From: Acinetobacter sp. P8-3-8
Lineage (GTDB): Bacteria > Pseudomonadota > Gammaproteobacteria > Pseudomonadales > Moraxellaceae
Assembly (NCBI RefSeq): GCF_000214135.1
Contig: NZ_AFIE01000002.1
Span: 124,001-188,000 of the forward strand
Length of the DNA stretch: 64,000 bases
Direction: 5' to 3'
The position numbers were made by a program, and so were the translations under genes. The notes under the pieces were generated by a model. The model worked only from the letters and a program-made list of their open reading frames with translations, searched no databases and had not been told where the DNA came from. Of this stretch, positions 17,842 through 27,525 are shown piece after piece (within the stretch, counting starts at the first letter, position 1; each line of letters starts with the position of its first letter).

Positions 17842-18478
17842 GGCGATCTCTACCCTATTTTTTGCAATAAAACCGGAATTTCTTGATGTAGAGATTTATA
17901 CCCGAATCGATACATGAATAAAAATGATTTTATCTAACACCAAGATGAGTAAATTTCACTTATAACAATCCTGCTGTATTTATTCAAAATAAAAAGCAGA
18001 AAGTTGACTACAATATCTTTAGCTAATTTGGTTGTTTTTATTGATTAAGTTATTGAAAATATTATCTTAATTTAAATATTAAGATAACTATAAATACATC
18101 AAAAATAAAATAGTTAAGCAATCAATATATCTTCAAATATATGTATAGTGACCATAGAAAGCTGTAATTCAAATGCACAATTTAGATGCAATAAAAAAAG
18201 TATGCTTGTTTTGGATGTCCTGATATAAAGAATTTCCACTTTGTAACGATAACCATGGTTTAAATCATAAAGCTTTTAACATCACGAATAATGAAAATAA
18301 CTCATGTTATTCTTATATAAAAATCAATATATTCATCTTTTGGCTGTTCCCCAATAACTGAAGTATACAATTTAGTTTTAAACCTTATCGCTATTCAACA
18401 AACGTAAATGTCACAACTGGCTTTTGTGTAAGTTTAATGAATCAATAAAGGGTTATGAAATAAGTATGACATTTAAAA
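17842..18478. other. Long AT-rich intergenic region upstream of mesX
   Basis: 637 bp without a supportable gene. The left part must contain the mesX promoter and a MetR-like site. The rest is very AT-rich with scattered poly-A/T tracts. The convergent end of the glycosyltransferase gene bounds it on the right. No riboswitch fold was recognised. Confidence 0.4.
17946..17958. promoter_or_regulatory. Possible MetR-like site
   Basis: TGAGTAAATTTCA matches the MetR pattern TGAA-N5-TTCA at seven of eight positions and lies 105 bp before the mesX start. A match this short is expected by chance quite often in AT-rich DNA. Confidence 0.25.
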
Positions 18479-19729
18479 TTATTGTATCTTTACCGCCAAA
18501 AGTATCTCATCACGAAGTTTTTCATTTGAACACTTATTTAACAAGACATAGTGAGTTAATGAAGCAATTTCATCAGCAGGATAGTTGTGAATATTACTAT
18601 TCTGAATGATGAAATAAAAGGATTCTATAATATGATCCACAAGTTCTGCTGAATAAAAAGGCTCTTTAATCATCCGAAGCAATGCTTTGAAAGCGTCATT
18701 AAAATAGTGATATAAAAGACCATATTTTGAAATTTGATAATTTAATCCATATTTATAAATGTTTTGCTCATAGCAATATGAATTATTAATATCTGTATTA
18801 CATAGATGCTCACCCCACATTGCTACTTTATAGGCCAAAAGATAATTATTCATTTCTGCATATAATTTGCTTACTTCATATAATAGTTCAGCTTTGCTTG
18901 GGTGCGCATTCCAGCCTATCAACCATGTATGTAATGCACTTGTATAATTTTCTTGAATTTTATATGTATCACCTAAATATCGATATGCAAGATATTCTTC
19001 ATTTTTATCGTTAGAAATATTTGAAAGACTTATTCTTATTTTAAACCACTCTATGGCTTTTATATAGTCGCCGTGGCTGAAGTATGATGTAGCACAATAG
19101 TGTGCATACCTTGCTTTAAAAGATGATGAATCCTTTTCCTTATTAAATGCATTTTCTAAAACCAGTGCATCATCTAAATATTTATTTGGATTTTTATTCC
19201 GATTTCCAAAATGACCAGTTTGAACAAAATAATCTCCATCAATAGTCACGGAGCTCAAATTGTTATTATTCGCAACGATAGACTCATGTAAGACCCCAAC
19301 CCAATGTCCAACAGTATTCTTAATTAGATTTCTTTTAAAGTGATAGAAACCATGATCATGAGCACTTCTATATTTTATTTCATAAATATCAGCTGTTAAT
19401 TCAGGTAATCTTAGCTCACCATTGAATCGATCATCAGCATCGAAGAATAAAATATAATCACTTTTATCTGCACAACGTTTTAAAGCAAGATTTCTGTTGT
19501 ATTCAAAATCTATCCACTCATCACTATAAATTTCGTACTGAAGCTGATTTGAATCGAAATAGTTTTTCATTACTGCAATAGTATCGTCACTCGAACCCGT
19601 ATCGCAAATAATAAACAATGATATATCAATATATTTTCTTATATTATCAAAGGCTTCTACAATAATTTCACTTTCATTTTTAACAATCATGTTTAGACAA
19701 ATATTAGGTACATGTTCAGTATTACGCAT
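18479..19729 (-). CDS. Family 2 glycosyltransferase with TPR-like C-terminus
   Basis: A 416-residue protein from the ATG at 19729, which has AAAGG nine bases upstream; the in-frame ATG at 19738 touches that site and is less likely. Residues 1-130 are a GT-A domain: ICLNMIVKNESEIIVEAF, CDTGSSDDTI and the metal-binding FFDADDRF. Residues 190-400 are helical repeats of TPR type (AHYCATSYFSHGDYIKAIEW, YLAYRYLGDTYKIQENYTSA). This resembles the SunS-like and other TPR-glycosyltransferases that modify peptides or surface glycans. No capsule or acceptor genes are adjacent. It is bordered by a long AT-rich void, suggesting horizontal acquisition. Confidence 0.75.
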   Translation of the reverse strand: MRNTEHVPNICLNMIVKNESEIIVEAFDNIRKYIDISLFIICDTGSSDDTIAVMKNYFDSNQLQYEIYSDEWIDFEYNRNLALKRCADKSDYILFFDADDRFNGELRLPELTADIYEIKYRSAHDHGFYHFKRNLIKNTVGHWVGVLHESIVANNNNLSSVTIDGDYFVQTGHFGNRNKNPNKYLDDALVLENAFNKEKDSSSFKARYAHYCATSYFSHGDYIKAIEWFKIRISLSNISNDKNEEYLAYRYLGDTYKIQENYTSALHTWLIGWNAHPSKAELLYEVSKLYAEMNNYLLAYKVAMWGEHLCNTDINNSYCYEQNIYKYGLNYQISKYGLLYHYFNDAFKALLRMIKEPFYSAELVDHIIESFYFIIQNSNIHNYPADEIASLTHYVLLNKCSNEKLRDEILLAVKIQ

Positions 19730-19820
19730 TTGTAACATCCTTTATTTTTAAAAAGACCTAAAACTAAAACTGCCTAAGCTAACTTAGACAGTCTTGTATA
19801 ACACAATCTAAATGAATAGA

Positions 19821-22025
19821 TTAAAAATCCATCGTCCATGAAAATTGCGCTGTGCGTGGTGTACCAAGGAACAGATAATCATCTCCGAAGAAACTACCTG
19901 TATCGCGCCAATATTTTTTATTAAACAAATTATCAATATTGAATCGAAGCGTATTGTCATTACCATAAGCACGGAAATTATAGGCAGCCCCTGCATCAAA
20001 TAAGGTATAACCCTCTACTTTGGCAGTACCTGATTTATTGGCATACTTACTACTGCTGTACTGTATACCTGCCAATAAACGCAATCCATCCACTTGCGGT
20101 ACTTGATAAGACACATGACTGGCAAAACGTACTTTAGGCACATTTTGAGTTTGGTGATCCTCATATTCAGCCGTCTGAATATCTGTTAGTCGTGAACGAA
20201 TCAATGCCAATGTAGATGTTATATCTAAATTTTGAGCCAAACGACCTTGTAAACCCAATTCCAGACCAAGGTTATGCTGTTCACCTTCGGTTAAAAAATA
20301 ATTGTCAGCATTGGTGTACTGATGATCTTGTTTTAAATCAAACAAGGCAGCTGTAAATAACATTGCTTGCCACTGTTGTTTAATACCCAATTCGTATTGA
20401 GTTGAATGAATAGGCGCTAAAGTTGCATAAGCATTGCCTTCGATCCCTTTATCTTCATTACCATAAGCAAACCACGGCGCCTGACCACCATCACTCAACC
20501 CTTTGGCATAAGAAGCATAGAGATGAGTATGTTCCCACGGTTGATACATCACAGCCAATTGTGGCAAAAAGCGATTAAAATTGGTATCACGGATATTTGT
20601 ACTGTCAGCTGCATAGGCATCTTCATTTAAATGCAGTAATTTACCGCCTACTACAGCAGACCAAGTATCATTAAAATCAATCTGATCTAATATATTCAAG
20701 GCAGTTTGTTGGCTGTCTAATGATTTGTAGCGATTGCCTAAGGTTTGGTCAGTCGGTGCATAAGGTATAGGATCGTTATAAATATTTCCCGAGCCAATAG
20801 GTTCATTTATCGGCTCATGTTGTGCATGGCGTTTATAAGTTTGTGATAATTCTAAACTAAGATGATGTTGCCATGTTCCAATGTTAAATTTACCGTTTAA
20901 TCCTGCTTTAAATTGATTGGTCAGGTAACTGTCATCTGGGCTACGGAAATCATAAATATCATAGTTGCCATTTTGGTCAAAAGTATTACCTAAGCCTGAA
21001 GTCTGACACTCAGTGCTGTAACAGCCCCATGCAAATGCTGAATAATCATCAACCACCACACGGCTTTGTGATGCTGATAAGTTCGTTGTCCAATGATCGT
21101 TGATTTGATAGCTATATTTTAAGTCCGCATTTAAGCTTTCATTAATTACAGGCTTACTCCAGCTTTGGTAACCTAGCAAACGATCCCACTCAACATCGCT
21201 AGGTACACTTTGACCATCAAGCAGCTGATAGCCTGGTACTGAACGTTGACGCTGACGTTGTGATTCAATATCAAATTCTAGTTTAGAGCGATCTGAGATA
21301 TCCCAATCCAAAGCTAAAGATCCAAACAAGCGCTTTCCATCAGCATGTTCAACATAAGGATGGATTTCTTCTTTAGCTACATTCATTCGATAGCCAAATT
21401 GCTTGTTTTCGCCGAATAAACCACCCAAATCAGCTGCTACTCGATTACCACCATGACTGTCGGCTCCAACCGTAATCGAACGAATATCTTTAGGGCGTTT
21501 GCTTACATAGTTGACCACGCCACCAGGTGTAGACATACCACTTTGAATTGCACTAATACCCTTTAAAATTTCGACTTGTTCTTTATTTTCCAGTGCCACA
21601 TTTTGCTCACCTCGAATTAAATTACCATTGAGTAAATAGCTTGATCCTAGGTTTAAAGCAAAACCACGCATGACAAAGTTTGGATAATAGCCAATCGGTG
21701 CATAGCCATCACCTACAGCTGCATCGTTTTTCACTACATCGCTGAGTGTTTTCGCATGTTGATCTGCTATTCGTTCCGCTGTTACTGTGCTAATCGATGC
21801 AGGAATTTCAGCAATATTCTGCTGAGTAAAACCTGATAAATTCACCAAGGGTTGATAATAAGCAGTTTGCGCTTTTTGAGCAGTTACGATAATCGTAGGA
21901 AGCTGTTGAGCATCATTTTCAACTTCCGCATGGGCTAATACAGGGCTTAAGCCTAGACCTAGACATGAAAATGAGCCAACCGCCAATAATGCTTTTTGTA
22001 AACGAGAAAATGGATACGTTTTCAC
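19821..22025 (-). CDS. TonB-dependent siderophore receptor
   Basis: A 734-residue outer-membrane receptor with a GTG start. Residues 1-33 are a signal peptide ending near SPVLAHAEV. A TonB-box-like LPTIIVTAQ follows, then the plug domain (IPASISTVTAERIADQHAKT, GGVVNYVSKRPKD). The remainder is a 22-strand barrel ending in the canonical aromatic terminus FSWTMDF. The plug motif VNYVSKRP is typical of ferrichrome/ferric-siderophore receptors. No biosynthesis or ABC importer genes adjoin, so it probably takes up a xenosiderophore. I could not find a convincing Fur box. A LuxR solo lies directly upstream. Confidence 0.88.
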   Translation of the reverse strand: MKTYPFSRLQKALLAVGSFSCLGLGLSPVLAHAEVENDAQQLPTIIVTAQKAQTAYYQPLVNLSGFTQQNIAEIPASISTVTAERIADQHAKTLSDVVKNDAAVGDGYAPIGYYPNFVMRGFALNLGSSYLLNGNLIRGEQNVALENKEQVEILKGISAIQSGMSTPGGVVNYVSKRPKDIRSITVGADSHGGNRVAADLGGLFGENKQFGYRMNVAKEEIHPYVEHADGKRLFGSLALDWDISDRSKLEFDIESQRQRQRSVPGYQLLDGQSVPSDVEWDRLLGYQSWSKPVINESLNADLKYSYQINDHWTTNLSASQSRVVVDDYSAFAWGCYSTECQTSGLGNTFDQNGNYDIYDFRSPDDSYLTNQFKAGLNGKFNIGTWQHHLSLELSQTYKRHAQHEPINEPIGSGNIYNDPIPYAPTDQTLGNRYKSLDSQQTALNILDQIDFNDTWSAVVGGKLLHLNEDAYAADSTNIRDTNFNRFLPQLAVMYQPWEHTHLYASYAKGLSDGGQAPWFAYGNEDKGIEGNAYATLAPIHSTQYELGIKQQWQAMLFTAALFDLKQDHQYTNADNYFLTEGEQHNLGLELGLQGRLAQNLDITSTLALIRSRLTDIQTAEYEDHQTQNVPKVRFASHVSYQVPQVDGLRLLAGIQYSSSKYANKSGTAKVEGYTLFDAGAAYNFRAYGNDNTLRFNIDNLFNKKYWRDTGSFFGDDYLFLGTPRTAQFSWTMDF

Positions 22026-22214
22026 AGTCGTTGTCTAACCCCAAAAGAAAATTTTACAGCCTGAATTTTGTGGGCACGAGTATTCACAATTTTCTTAAAT
22101 TGAACAAGTATTTCTATCGCATATCTCGAATTAAAAAATAATTTCTATTCAATTTGGTACACAAAAACTGCAAACAAGAAAATATCACTTATTCGTATAC
22201 ATGTGATTAAATAT

Positions 22215-23006
22215 TTATAATTCAATTTCTCTACTGATTAAAGCTGAAGAAATAGCCTGTGCTGTGGATTTAACACCAAGTCTTTTTCTGATATTGCGTA
22301 AATGATTTTCGACCGTTCTTACTGATATCTCAAGGATTTCAGCAATATCAGAATGCTTTCGCCCAATTGCCGTCCATTTTAAAACCTCTTTTTCTCGACC
22401 CGTTAAAATACGTTTATTTTCAATATTATGGATTTTAGTTCTACGTTGTATTTCACGAAATGCGACTGTAGCAACAGCCTGTAAAATAAATCTAAAGTCT
22501 GCACTCATATCTACAATTTCACCTGCAAAAGAAATTGCACCTTCTAGACCTGTACGACCGAAAATAGGAATTTGCACACCATTTACATCACCTTTATCCA
22601 GTGAATTTTTAATAATACGATAACTTTCTTTACTGGTATCTTTATTGTATGTTTTCGCCCAAAAGAAAGGTTCATCATATTCAAAAATATGGCTGGTAAT
22701 TGGACATCTACGTAAATACATGTCCCTTTCTGCAATATTATTTTGATCTACCCAATCGCCATAGGTAAAGAAAATTTGGTCAATTAATTCATCTTGATCA
22801 TAAGGTGAAACACTACAAATAATGATTCGATCAAAGCTTAATTTATGAGCAAAACCAACAAAAACTTCATATATATTTTCAAGTTCACGTGCTTGTCTGA
22901 GCTGTTGTATGGTTTGAAATAACAATTCAGTAAATTGATCTTTAAGCAGTTTCATACAAGCATTGTTCTTAAAATGTCTTTCATTACTATAAAAGCTCTG
23001 ACTCAT
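22215..23006 (-). CDS. LuxR-family regulator with autoinducer-binding-like domain (solo)
   Basis: A 263-residue regulator. Residues 20-180 resemble the autoinducer-binding fold (ELENIYEVFVGFAHKLSFD, TYGDWVDQN, GVQIPIFGRTGLEGAISF). Residues 195-258 are a LuxR-type helix-turn-helix (LTGREKEVLKWTAIGRKHSDI, SVRTVENHLRNIRKRL). There is no luxI-type synthase anywhere in the window. In the region where acyl-homoserine-lactone receptors have an invariant Asp-Pro, this protein reads RRCPI, so the ligand may differ. It lies 189 bp upstream of the TonB receptor on the same strand and may regulate it. Confidence 0.82.
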   Translation of the reverse strand: MSQSFYSNERHFKNNACMKLLKDQFTELLFQTIQQLRQARELENIYEVFVGFAHKLSFDRIIICSVSPYDQDELIDQIFFTYGDWVDQNNIAERDMYLRRCPITSHIFEYDEPFFWAKTYNKDTSKESYRIIKNSLDKGDVNGVQIPIFGRTGLEGAISFAGEIVDMSADFRFILQAVATVAFREIQRRTKIHNIENKRILTGREKEVLKWTAIGRKHSDIAEILEISVRTVENHLRNIRKRLGVKSTAQAISSALISREIEL

Positions 23007-23085
23007 TTTTTAAATACTGTTTTAAGTAAAGTTTTTAAATAAAAAATGTGATTATTGAATCAATTCATCCATGAAGTCCATACCC

Positions 23086-23119
23086 TAAAAAATAGCCACT
23101 ATTTTTGAATAGTGGCTAT
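23086..23119 (-). terminator. Intrinsic terminator downstream of hchA
   Basis: ATAGCCACTATT pairs with AATAGTGGCTAT over a short loop and, read on the minus strand, is followed by TTTTTTA. It sits between the hchA stop and the luxR start. Confidence 0.8.
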
Positions 23120-23174
23120 AAATTTTCATCATGGATATCTATTAAATAAATACACCTAATAGATACCTAAGACC

Positions 23175-24044
23175 TTATACAAGATCAGGATCGGCCAATA
23201 ATGTTTCAGCAGCTAATTTACCTAAGTTGTGTGATGCCAAAGGACTATCACCAGTCAAAAGCTTTCTGTCTTTATGAACCTGACCTGTAATGCCTTTATT
23301 TAATATTTTAACGCCTAATTTTTCTAAATTTTCACCAACCAACCATTGCAATTTACCCGGCATATAACCAATTTCAATGTTTGGACCTGAATCAAGTGAA
23401 TCTGGGAATACACAAAGTTCATAATCTTTGAAAATATAATCTTCTGGTGCTTCATCGACCGCTGCTGCAAGTAAAGAAGCTGGGCCATGACACAATGTAA
23501 TGACATATTTATCTTGAGAAAGCGCCCATTTTAAAACATCTTTCACGGTTTTACTTTCAGGGATTTTTGCAAGCACACCATGACCACCTGGGATAAATAC
23601 ACCTGCGTATGGAGAATTCTCACCAATCGCTTGTTCTAAAATATCTTCAAGTTTTAATGGATTTTTGAGTTGTTCAGCATATTTAGCATAGGTATCTAAA
23701 ACCACTTGCTCTTCTTTCGGCATCGCCCACATTTCAAGTTTCACAGGGTTACCCGATAATGTGGCGATATCAAACTCAAAACCCGCATTATCTAAATGAA
23801 ACATCGGTAATAACATTTCAACGGGATGATTGCCTGTTGAGAAAAACTTTTCATTTTGCATCAAGATATAACGTTCATCTGTTGCAATCATCAAGATTTT
23901 TTTACCACCTTTATAAGGGTTTGGATAAGTTGTACCGTCGTAATCCGTTTTTGAAGACGTATATTGGCTTAAAGAATAAGCGGATGGAAAAAATGCATTA
24001 TCTTCTGCTGTATCTGGTGTAGGTGCTTTGCTTAATTCACTCAT
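23175..24044 (-). CDS. hchA: Hsp31/HchA glyoxalase III - chaperone
   Basis: A 289-residue DJ-1/PfpI-superfamily protein whose N-terminal extension and length match E. coli HchA (283 residues). The nucleophile cysteine is in the elbow [12 protein letters not shown] near residue 186, and [13 protein letters not shown] is the preceding conserved stretch. HchA detoxifies methylglyoxal without cofactor and acts as a holding chaperone in the cytosol. It is monocistronic, with its own terminator at 23086-23119. Confidence 0.88.
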   Translation of the reverse strand: MSELSKAPTPDTAEDNAFFPSAYSLSQYTSSKTDYDGTTYPNPYKGGKKILMIATDERYILMQNEKFFSTGNHPVEMLLPMFHLDNAGFEFDIATLSGNPVKLEMWAMPKEEQVVLDTYAKYAEQLKNPLKLEDILEQAIGENSPYAGVFIPGGHGVLAKIPESKTVKDVLKWALSQDKYVITLCHGPASLLAAAVDEAPEDYIFKDYELCVFPDSLDSGPNIEIGYMPGKLQWLVGENLEKLGVKILNKGITGQVHKDRKLLTGDSPLASHNLGKLAAETLLADPDLV

Positions 24045-24422
24045 TGTTATACTCCAGTGGTTTTTAACTCATGATTTTTAACTAAATGTATCGAACCGTC
24101 TGACTCAGTATATGCTAGTCTCAAAACATATTTAAATAAGGGAAACCCCCTATTCCTACAAAATTACAACTGAATTGTATTAAGTGAAATTCAAGCTGAT
24201 TCAAAAAGATCATTTTGATTTAAAAATTTTTTATACTTTCAAATAAAGTTATTTAACCTATTGTTTTTATTAAAATATTAACCCATTTTAACACTATTAT
24301 TTTAAAATACGTTCACACCAAGCTTTACAAACCCATTCCCAAATAGCATGAAGGTACAGCATCGTTTTATATGCTGTACCTTATATATTCAATCTTCTTT
24401 CAAAATGAACTGAAAATAGAAC
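24045..24422. other. Intergenic region between hchA and the YcaO gene
   Basis: 378 AT-rich bases. It contains a perfect 12-bp hairpin at 24351-24382 and presumably the hchA promoter near 24050-24150. No ORF has a ribosome site. Confidence 0.35.
24351..24382 (-). terminator. Strong hairpin after the OsmC-YcaO gene
   Basis: AAGGTACAGCAT and ATGCTGTACCTT form a perfect 12-bp stem with an 8-nt loop, 40 bp after the stop codon. There is no T-run after it on the minus strand, so it may terminate poorly or act as a 3'-end stabiliser. Confidence 0.45.
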
Positions 24423-26627
24423 TTAGCTCGATAAACCAACCGCTTTTGCACGTGCTGCATGAAGTTTCTTATAACTTTCAATTAAACGTAAATGACGATC
24501 TAAGCCTTCAAGTTGCATATTGGTTTCAGTTAAACCATAGAAACGAATGCTTCCTTCCATTGAACCAATCACGGCATCCATACGTTCATCACCAAACATA
24601 CGACGGAAATTAGTTTCATAGTCATTCAGATCTAGTTCATCATCTAATTCAACTTCAAGGACGACATTCATACATTGGTAAAATAAACCACGCTCAACCG
24701 TATTGGTGTTGTATTGTAAGAATGTTTCGACAAGCTCTTTGGCTTCTTCGAACGCTTGCAAGGCAATATAAATTAATAACTTCAATTCAAGAATGGTCAA
24801 TTGTCCCCAAACAGTATTATCATCAAACTCGATACCAATCAAAGTCACGATATCGGTGTAATCATCAACTTCCAGTTCTTCAAGACGTTCTGCTAAAGCT
24901 TCAAGCTGCTCATCGTCTAAACGGTGTAGATTCAAAATATCTTCACGGAAAGCTAAAGCTTTATTGGTATTGTCCCAAATCAAATCTTCAACCAAATAGA
25001 TCTCTGAATAATCAGGGACTAAAATACGACAAGCTGTAGCACCTAAGTGCTGATACACCGCCATGTAGACTTCTTTGCCCATTTCTTCAAGAATGCCAAA
25101 CATCGTTGCTGCTTCTTCAGCATTGGCATGTTCACCTTCACTGGTGAAGTCCCATTCTACAAACTCATAATCAGACTGAGCGCTAAAGAAACGCCAAGAC
25201 ACCACACCGCTTGAATCAATAAAATGTTCAACAAAATTATTCGGTTCAGTGACAGCATTACTACTGAATGTAGGTTTAGGTAAATCATTTAAACCTTCAA
25301 AACTACGACCTTGCAATAATTCCGTTAAGCTACGTTCTAAAGCGACTTCTAATTTTGGATGTGCGCCAAATGATGCAAAAACACCACCTGTACGTGGGTT
25401 CATTAAAGTCACGCACATCACTGGATATTGACCACCGAGCGAAGCGTCTTTCACCAAGACAGGAAAGCCTTGTTCTTCTAAACCTTTTATACCTTCCACA
25501 ATACTTGGGTATTTTGCCAAAACTTCTTCCGGTACATCAGGTAGTGTAATTTCACCTTCTAAAATCTCACGTTTTACAGCACGTTCAAAAATTTCAGATA
25601 AACATTGAACTTGCGCTTCTGCTAAGGTATTACCCGCACTCATACCATTACTTAAATACAAGTTTTCAATCAGGTTTGATGGGAAATACACCACCTCACC
25701 GTCAGACTGACGTACAAACGGCAATGAACAAATACCACGCTCAGTATTGCCTGAATTGGTGTCGTATAAATGTGTACCTAAAAGCTCATCATCAGGGTTA
25801 TAAATTTCTAAAGTATATTCATCCAAAATTTCTTTTGGTAATTCACCATTTGGACCCGGTTTAAACCATTTTTCATCTGGATAATGTACAAATTCAGCAT
25901 TGGCAATCTCTTGACCCCAAAACTGATCATTATAGAAAAAGTTACAGTTTAAACGCTCAATAAACTCACCCAACGCGGAAGCTAAAGCACTTTCTTTGGT
26001 TGACCCTTTACCGTTGGTAAAACACATCGGTGATTGTGCATCACGAATGTGTAATGACCACACATTTGGCACAATATTACGCCATGAAGAAATTTCAATC
26101 TTCATGCCTAAACCGGCCAAAATACTCGACATATTGGCAATGGTTTCTTCTAATGGTAAATCTTTACCTGCAATAAACGTGGTACTTTCCGATGCTAAAT
26201 TAGGCATCAGCAAAGCTTGCGCATCGGCATCGATGCTTTCTACTTCTTCAATAATAAATTCAGGGCCAGTTTGGATCACTTTCTTGACTGTACAACGGTC
26301 GATTGAACGTAAAATACCTTGGCGATCTTTATCAGAAATATCTGCTGGCAACTCAATCTGAATTTTAAAAATCTGCTTATAGCGATTTTCAGGATCTACA
26401 ATATTGTTTTGTGACAAACGAATATTGTCAGTCGAGATATCTCGTGCAGCACAATACACTTTGACAAAATAAGCAGCACATAAAGCAGATGAAGCGAGGA
26501 AATAGTCAAATGGACCGGGTGCTGAGCCATCGCCTTTATAGCGGATCGGCTGATCTGCAATAACTGTAAAATCATCGAACTTGGCTTCTTGGCGAAGATT
26601 GTCGAGATAATTAACTTTGATTTCCAT
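24423..26627 (-). CDS. ycaO: OsmC domain - YcaO domain fusion protein
   Basis: A 734-residue protein, about 150 longer than E. coli YcaO. Residues 1-135 are an added OsmC-like domain (SAPGPFDYFLASSALCAAYF with its cysteine, and DRCTVKKVI with the second). Residues 150-580 are the YcaO ATP-dependent cyclodehydratase-type fold (GKGSTKESALASALGEFIER, AGNTLAEAQVQCLSEIFERA). The C-terminal 150 residues are helical and TPR-like. E. coli YcaO helps RimO-dependent methylthiolation of ribosomal protein S12. The OsmC cysteines could provide thiol or peroxide chemistry. It is a lone gene. Confidence 0.88.
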   Translation of the reverse strand: MEIKVNYLDNLRQEAKFDDFTVIADQPIRYKGDGSAPGPFDYFLASSALCAAYFVKVYCAARDISTDNIRLSQNNIVDPENRYKQIFKIQIELPADISDKDRQGILRSIDRCTVKKVIQTGPEFIIEEVESIDADAQALLMPNLASESTTFIAGKDLPLEETIANMSSILAGLGMKIEISSWRNIVPNVWSLHIRDAQSPMCFTNGKGSTKESALASALGEFIERLNCNFFYNDQFWGQEIANAEFVHYPDEKWFKPGPNGELPKEILDEYTLEIYNPDDELLGTHLYDTNSGNTERGICSLPFVRQSDGEVVYFPSNLIENLYLSNGMSAGNTLAEAQVQCLSEIFERAVKREILEGEITLPDVPEEVLAKYPSIVEGIKGLEEQGFPVLVKDASLGGQYPVMCVTLMNPRTGGVFASFGAHPKLEVALERSLTELLQGRSFEGLNDLPKPTFSSNAVTEPNNFVEHFIDSSGVVSWRFFSAQSDYEFVEWDFTSEGEHANAEEAATMFGILEEMGKEVYMAVYQHLGATACRILVPDYSEIYLVEDLIWDNTNKALAFREDILNLHRLDDEQLEALAERLEELEVDDYTDIVTLIGIEFDDNTVWGQLTILELKLLIYIALQAFEEAKELVETFLQYNTNTVERGLFYQCMNVVLEVELDDELDLNDYETNFRRMFGDERMDAVIGSMEGSIRFYGLTETNMQLEGLDRHLRLIESYKKLHAARAKAVGLSS

Positions 26628-27009
26628 GCTGGCACCTAGATATTCTTATGTGAAAACAATAAACACATAAAATTCAAAATATTAATCAATAAGCCGAATC
26701 ACGGATCAGAAATTGATTTAAAAATAAATAAAGTCATTCACCAACCAAATTGGTCGATGGGTGTGACTGACTTAAGAAAAGATTGGCGGTATTATAGAGT
26801 GATTTCGTCCAGTTGATAACTTTTGTCTGTATTTCTCAGCAATTTCTATCACTTCTATTCTTTTTTAATGTTTTTAATCAATGCAAGCTCAGAACTTTAA
26901 ACAGAACTTTAAAAAGTTCGAGTGTTTATAGCTATACAAGTTATGGGCTTTCATTTAGTATTTTTACAGATACGTTTTCTCTAAATTTGATCAGGAATCA
27001 TTTGTTTTT
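26628..27009. other. Divergent spacer, OsmC-YcaO / HxlR regulator
   Basis: 382 bp between divergent genes. It is AT-rich, especially at 26815-27000, where short open frames lack coding character. It should hold both promoters; I see no clear palindromic operator. Confidence 0.35.
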
Positions 27010-27489
27010 ATGAAAATAGCAGATATAGGCAATCAACCTTGCTCAGTTGCACGCACGTTATCCGTGATCGGTGATACTTGGTCAATGATGATTATCCGTA
27101 ATGCTTTTTTAGGGATTCGTAGATTTGATGACTTTCATAAAAATTTAGGTGTCACTCGCCATGTTTTAACGGATCGCTTGAATACACTTGTTCAAGAAGA
27201 AATTTTATATAAAGCGCCATATACCGAAACACAAAAACGTTTTGAGTACCGTTTAACGCAAAAAGGGCTAGATCTATACCCTATTTTGATGAGTATTATT
27301 CATTGGGGCGATACTTATATGGATAAAGGGTTGGGCGCACCTATAGACTATATTCATAAAAGCTGTGGTCATAAATTTCACCCTGTTATGATTTGTTCTG
27401 AATGTTCTACACCTTTAAACCCTAAGGAAGTCAAAGTTGAAATTGGTAAAGGTTTATCTGCTTTTCATACCGAGGTAAAAGAGGCTTAA
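27010..27489 (+). CDS. HxlR-family transcriptional regulator
   Basis: A 159-residue winged-helix regulator. The HxlR signature is clear: CSVARTLSVIGDTWSMMIIR with Cys12, FHKNLGVTRHVLTDRLNTLV, and YRLTQKGLDLYPILM. The C-terminal extension has four cysteines (CGHKFHP, ICSECSTPL) that may bind zinc or sense redox or electrophiles, as several HxlR proteins do. It is divergent from the OsmC-YcaO gene and may control it; that is inference from position. Confidence 0.87.
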   Translation: MKIADIGNQPCSVARTLSVIGDTWSMMIIRNAFLGIRRFDDFHKNLGVTRHVLTDRLNTLVQEEILYKAPYTETQKRFEYRLTQKGLDLYPILMSIIHWGDTYMDKGLGAPIDYIHKSCGHKFHPVMICSECSTPLNPKEVKVEIGKGLSAFHTEVKEA

Positions 27490-27525
27490 AATTATATTTA
27501 TCAAGGATTATTTCTACTTCTTTCT

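Noticed and set aside
17842-18100. Search for a SAM or cobalamin riboswitch upstream of the methionine operon
   Set aside because: No conserved box or stem pattern was recognised; only a weak MetR-like site remains.
18424-18609. 61-codon plus-strand frame overlapping the glycosyltransferase end
   Set aside because: Lies largely antisense to the well-supported glycosyltransferase C-terminus and shows no family pattern.
22026-22214. Search for a Fur box upstream of the TonB receptor
   Set aside because: Only scattered ATT/AAT triplets; no stretch close enough to the Fur consensus to report.
26813-27013. 66-codon Ser/Leu/Phe-rich frame overlapping the HxlR start
   Set aside because: Composition follows from AT-rich DNA; no ribosome site; overlaps the HxlR gene.
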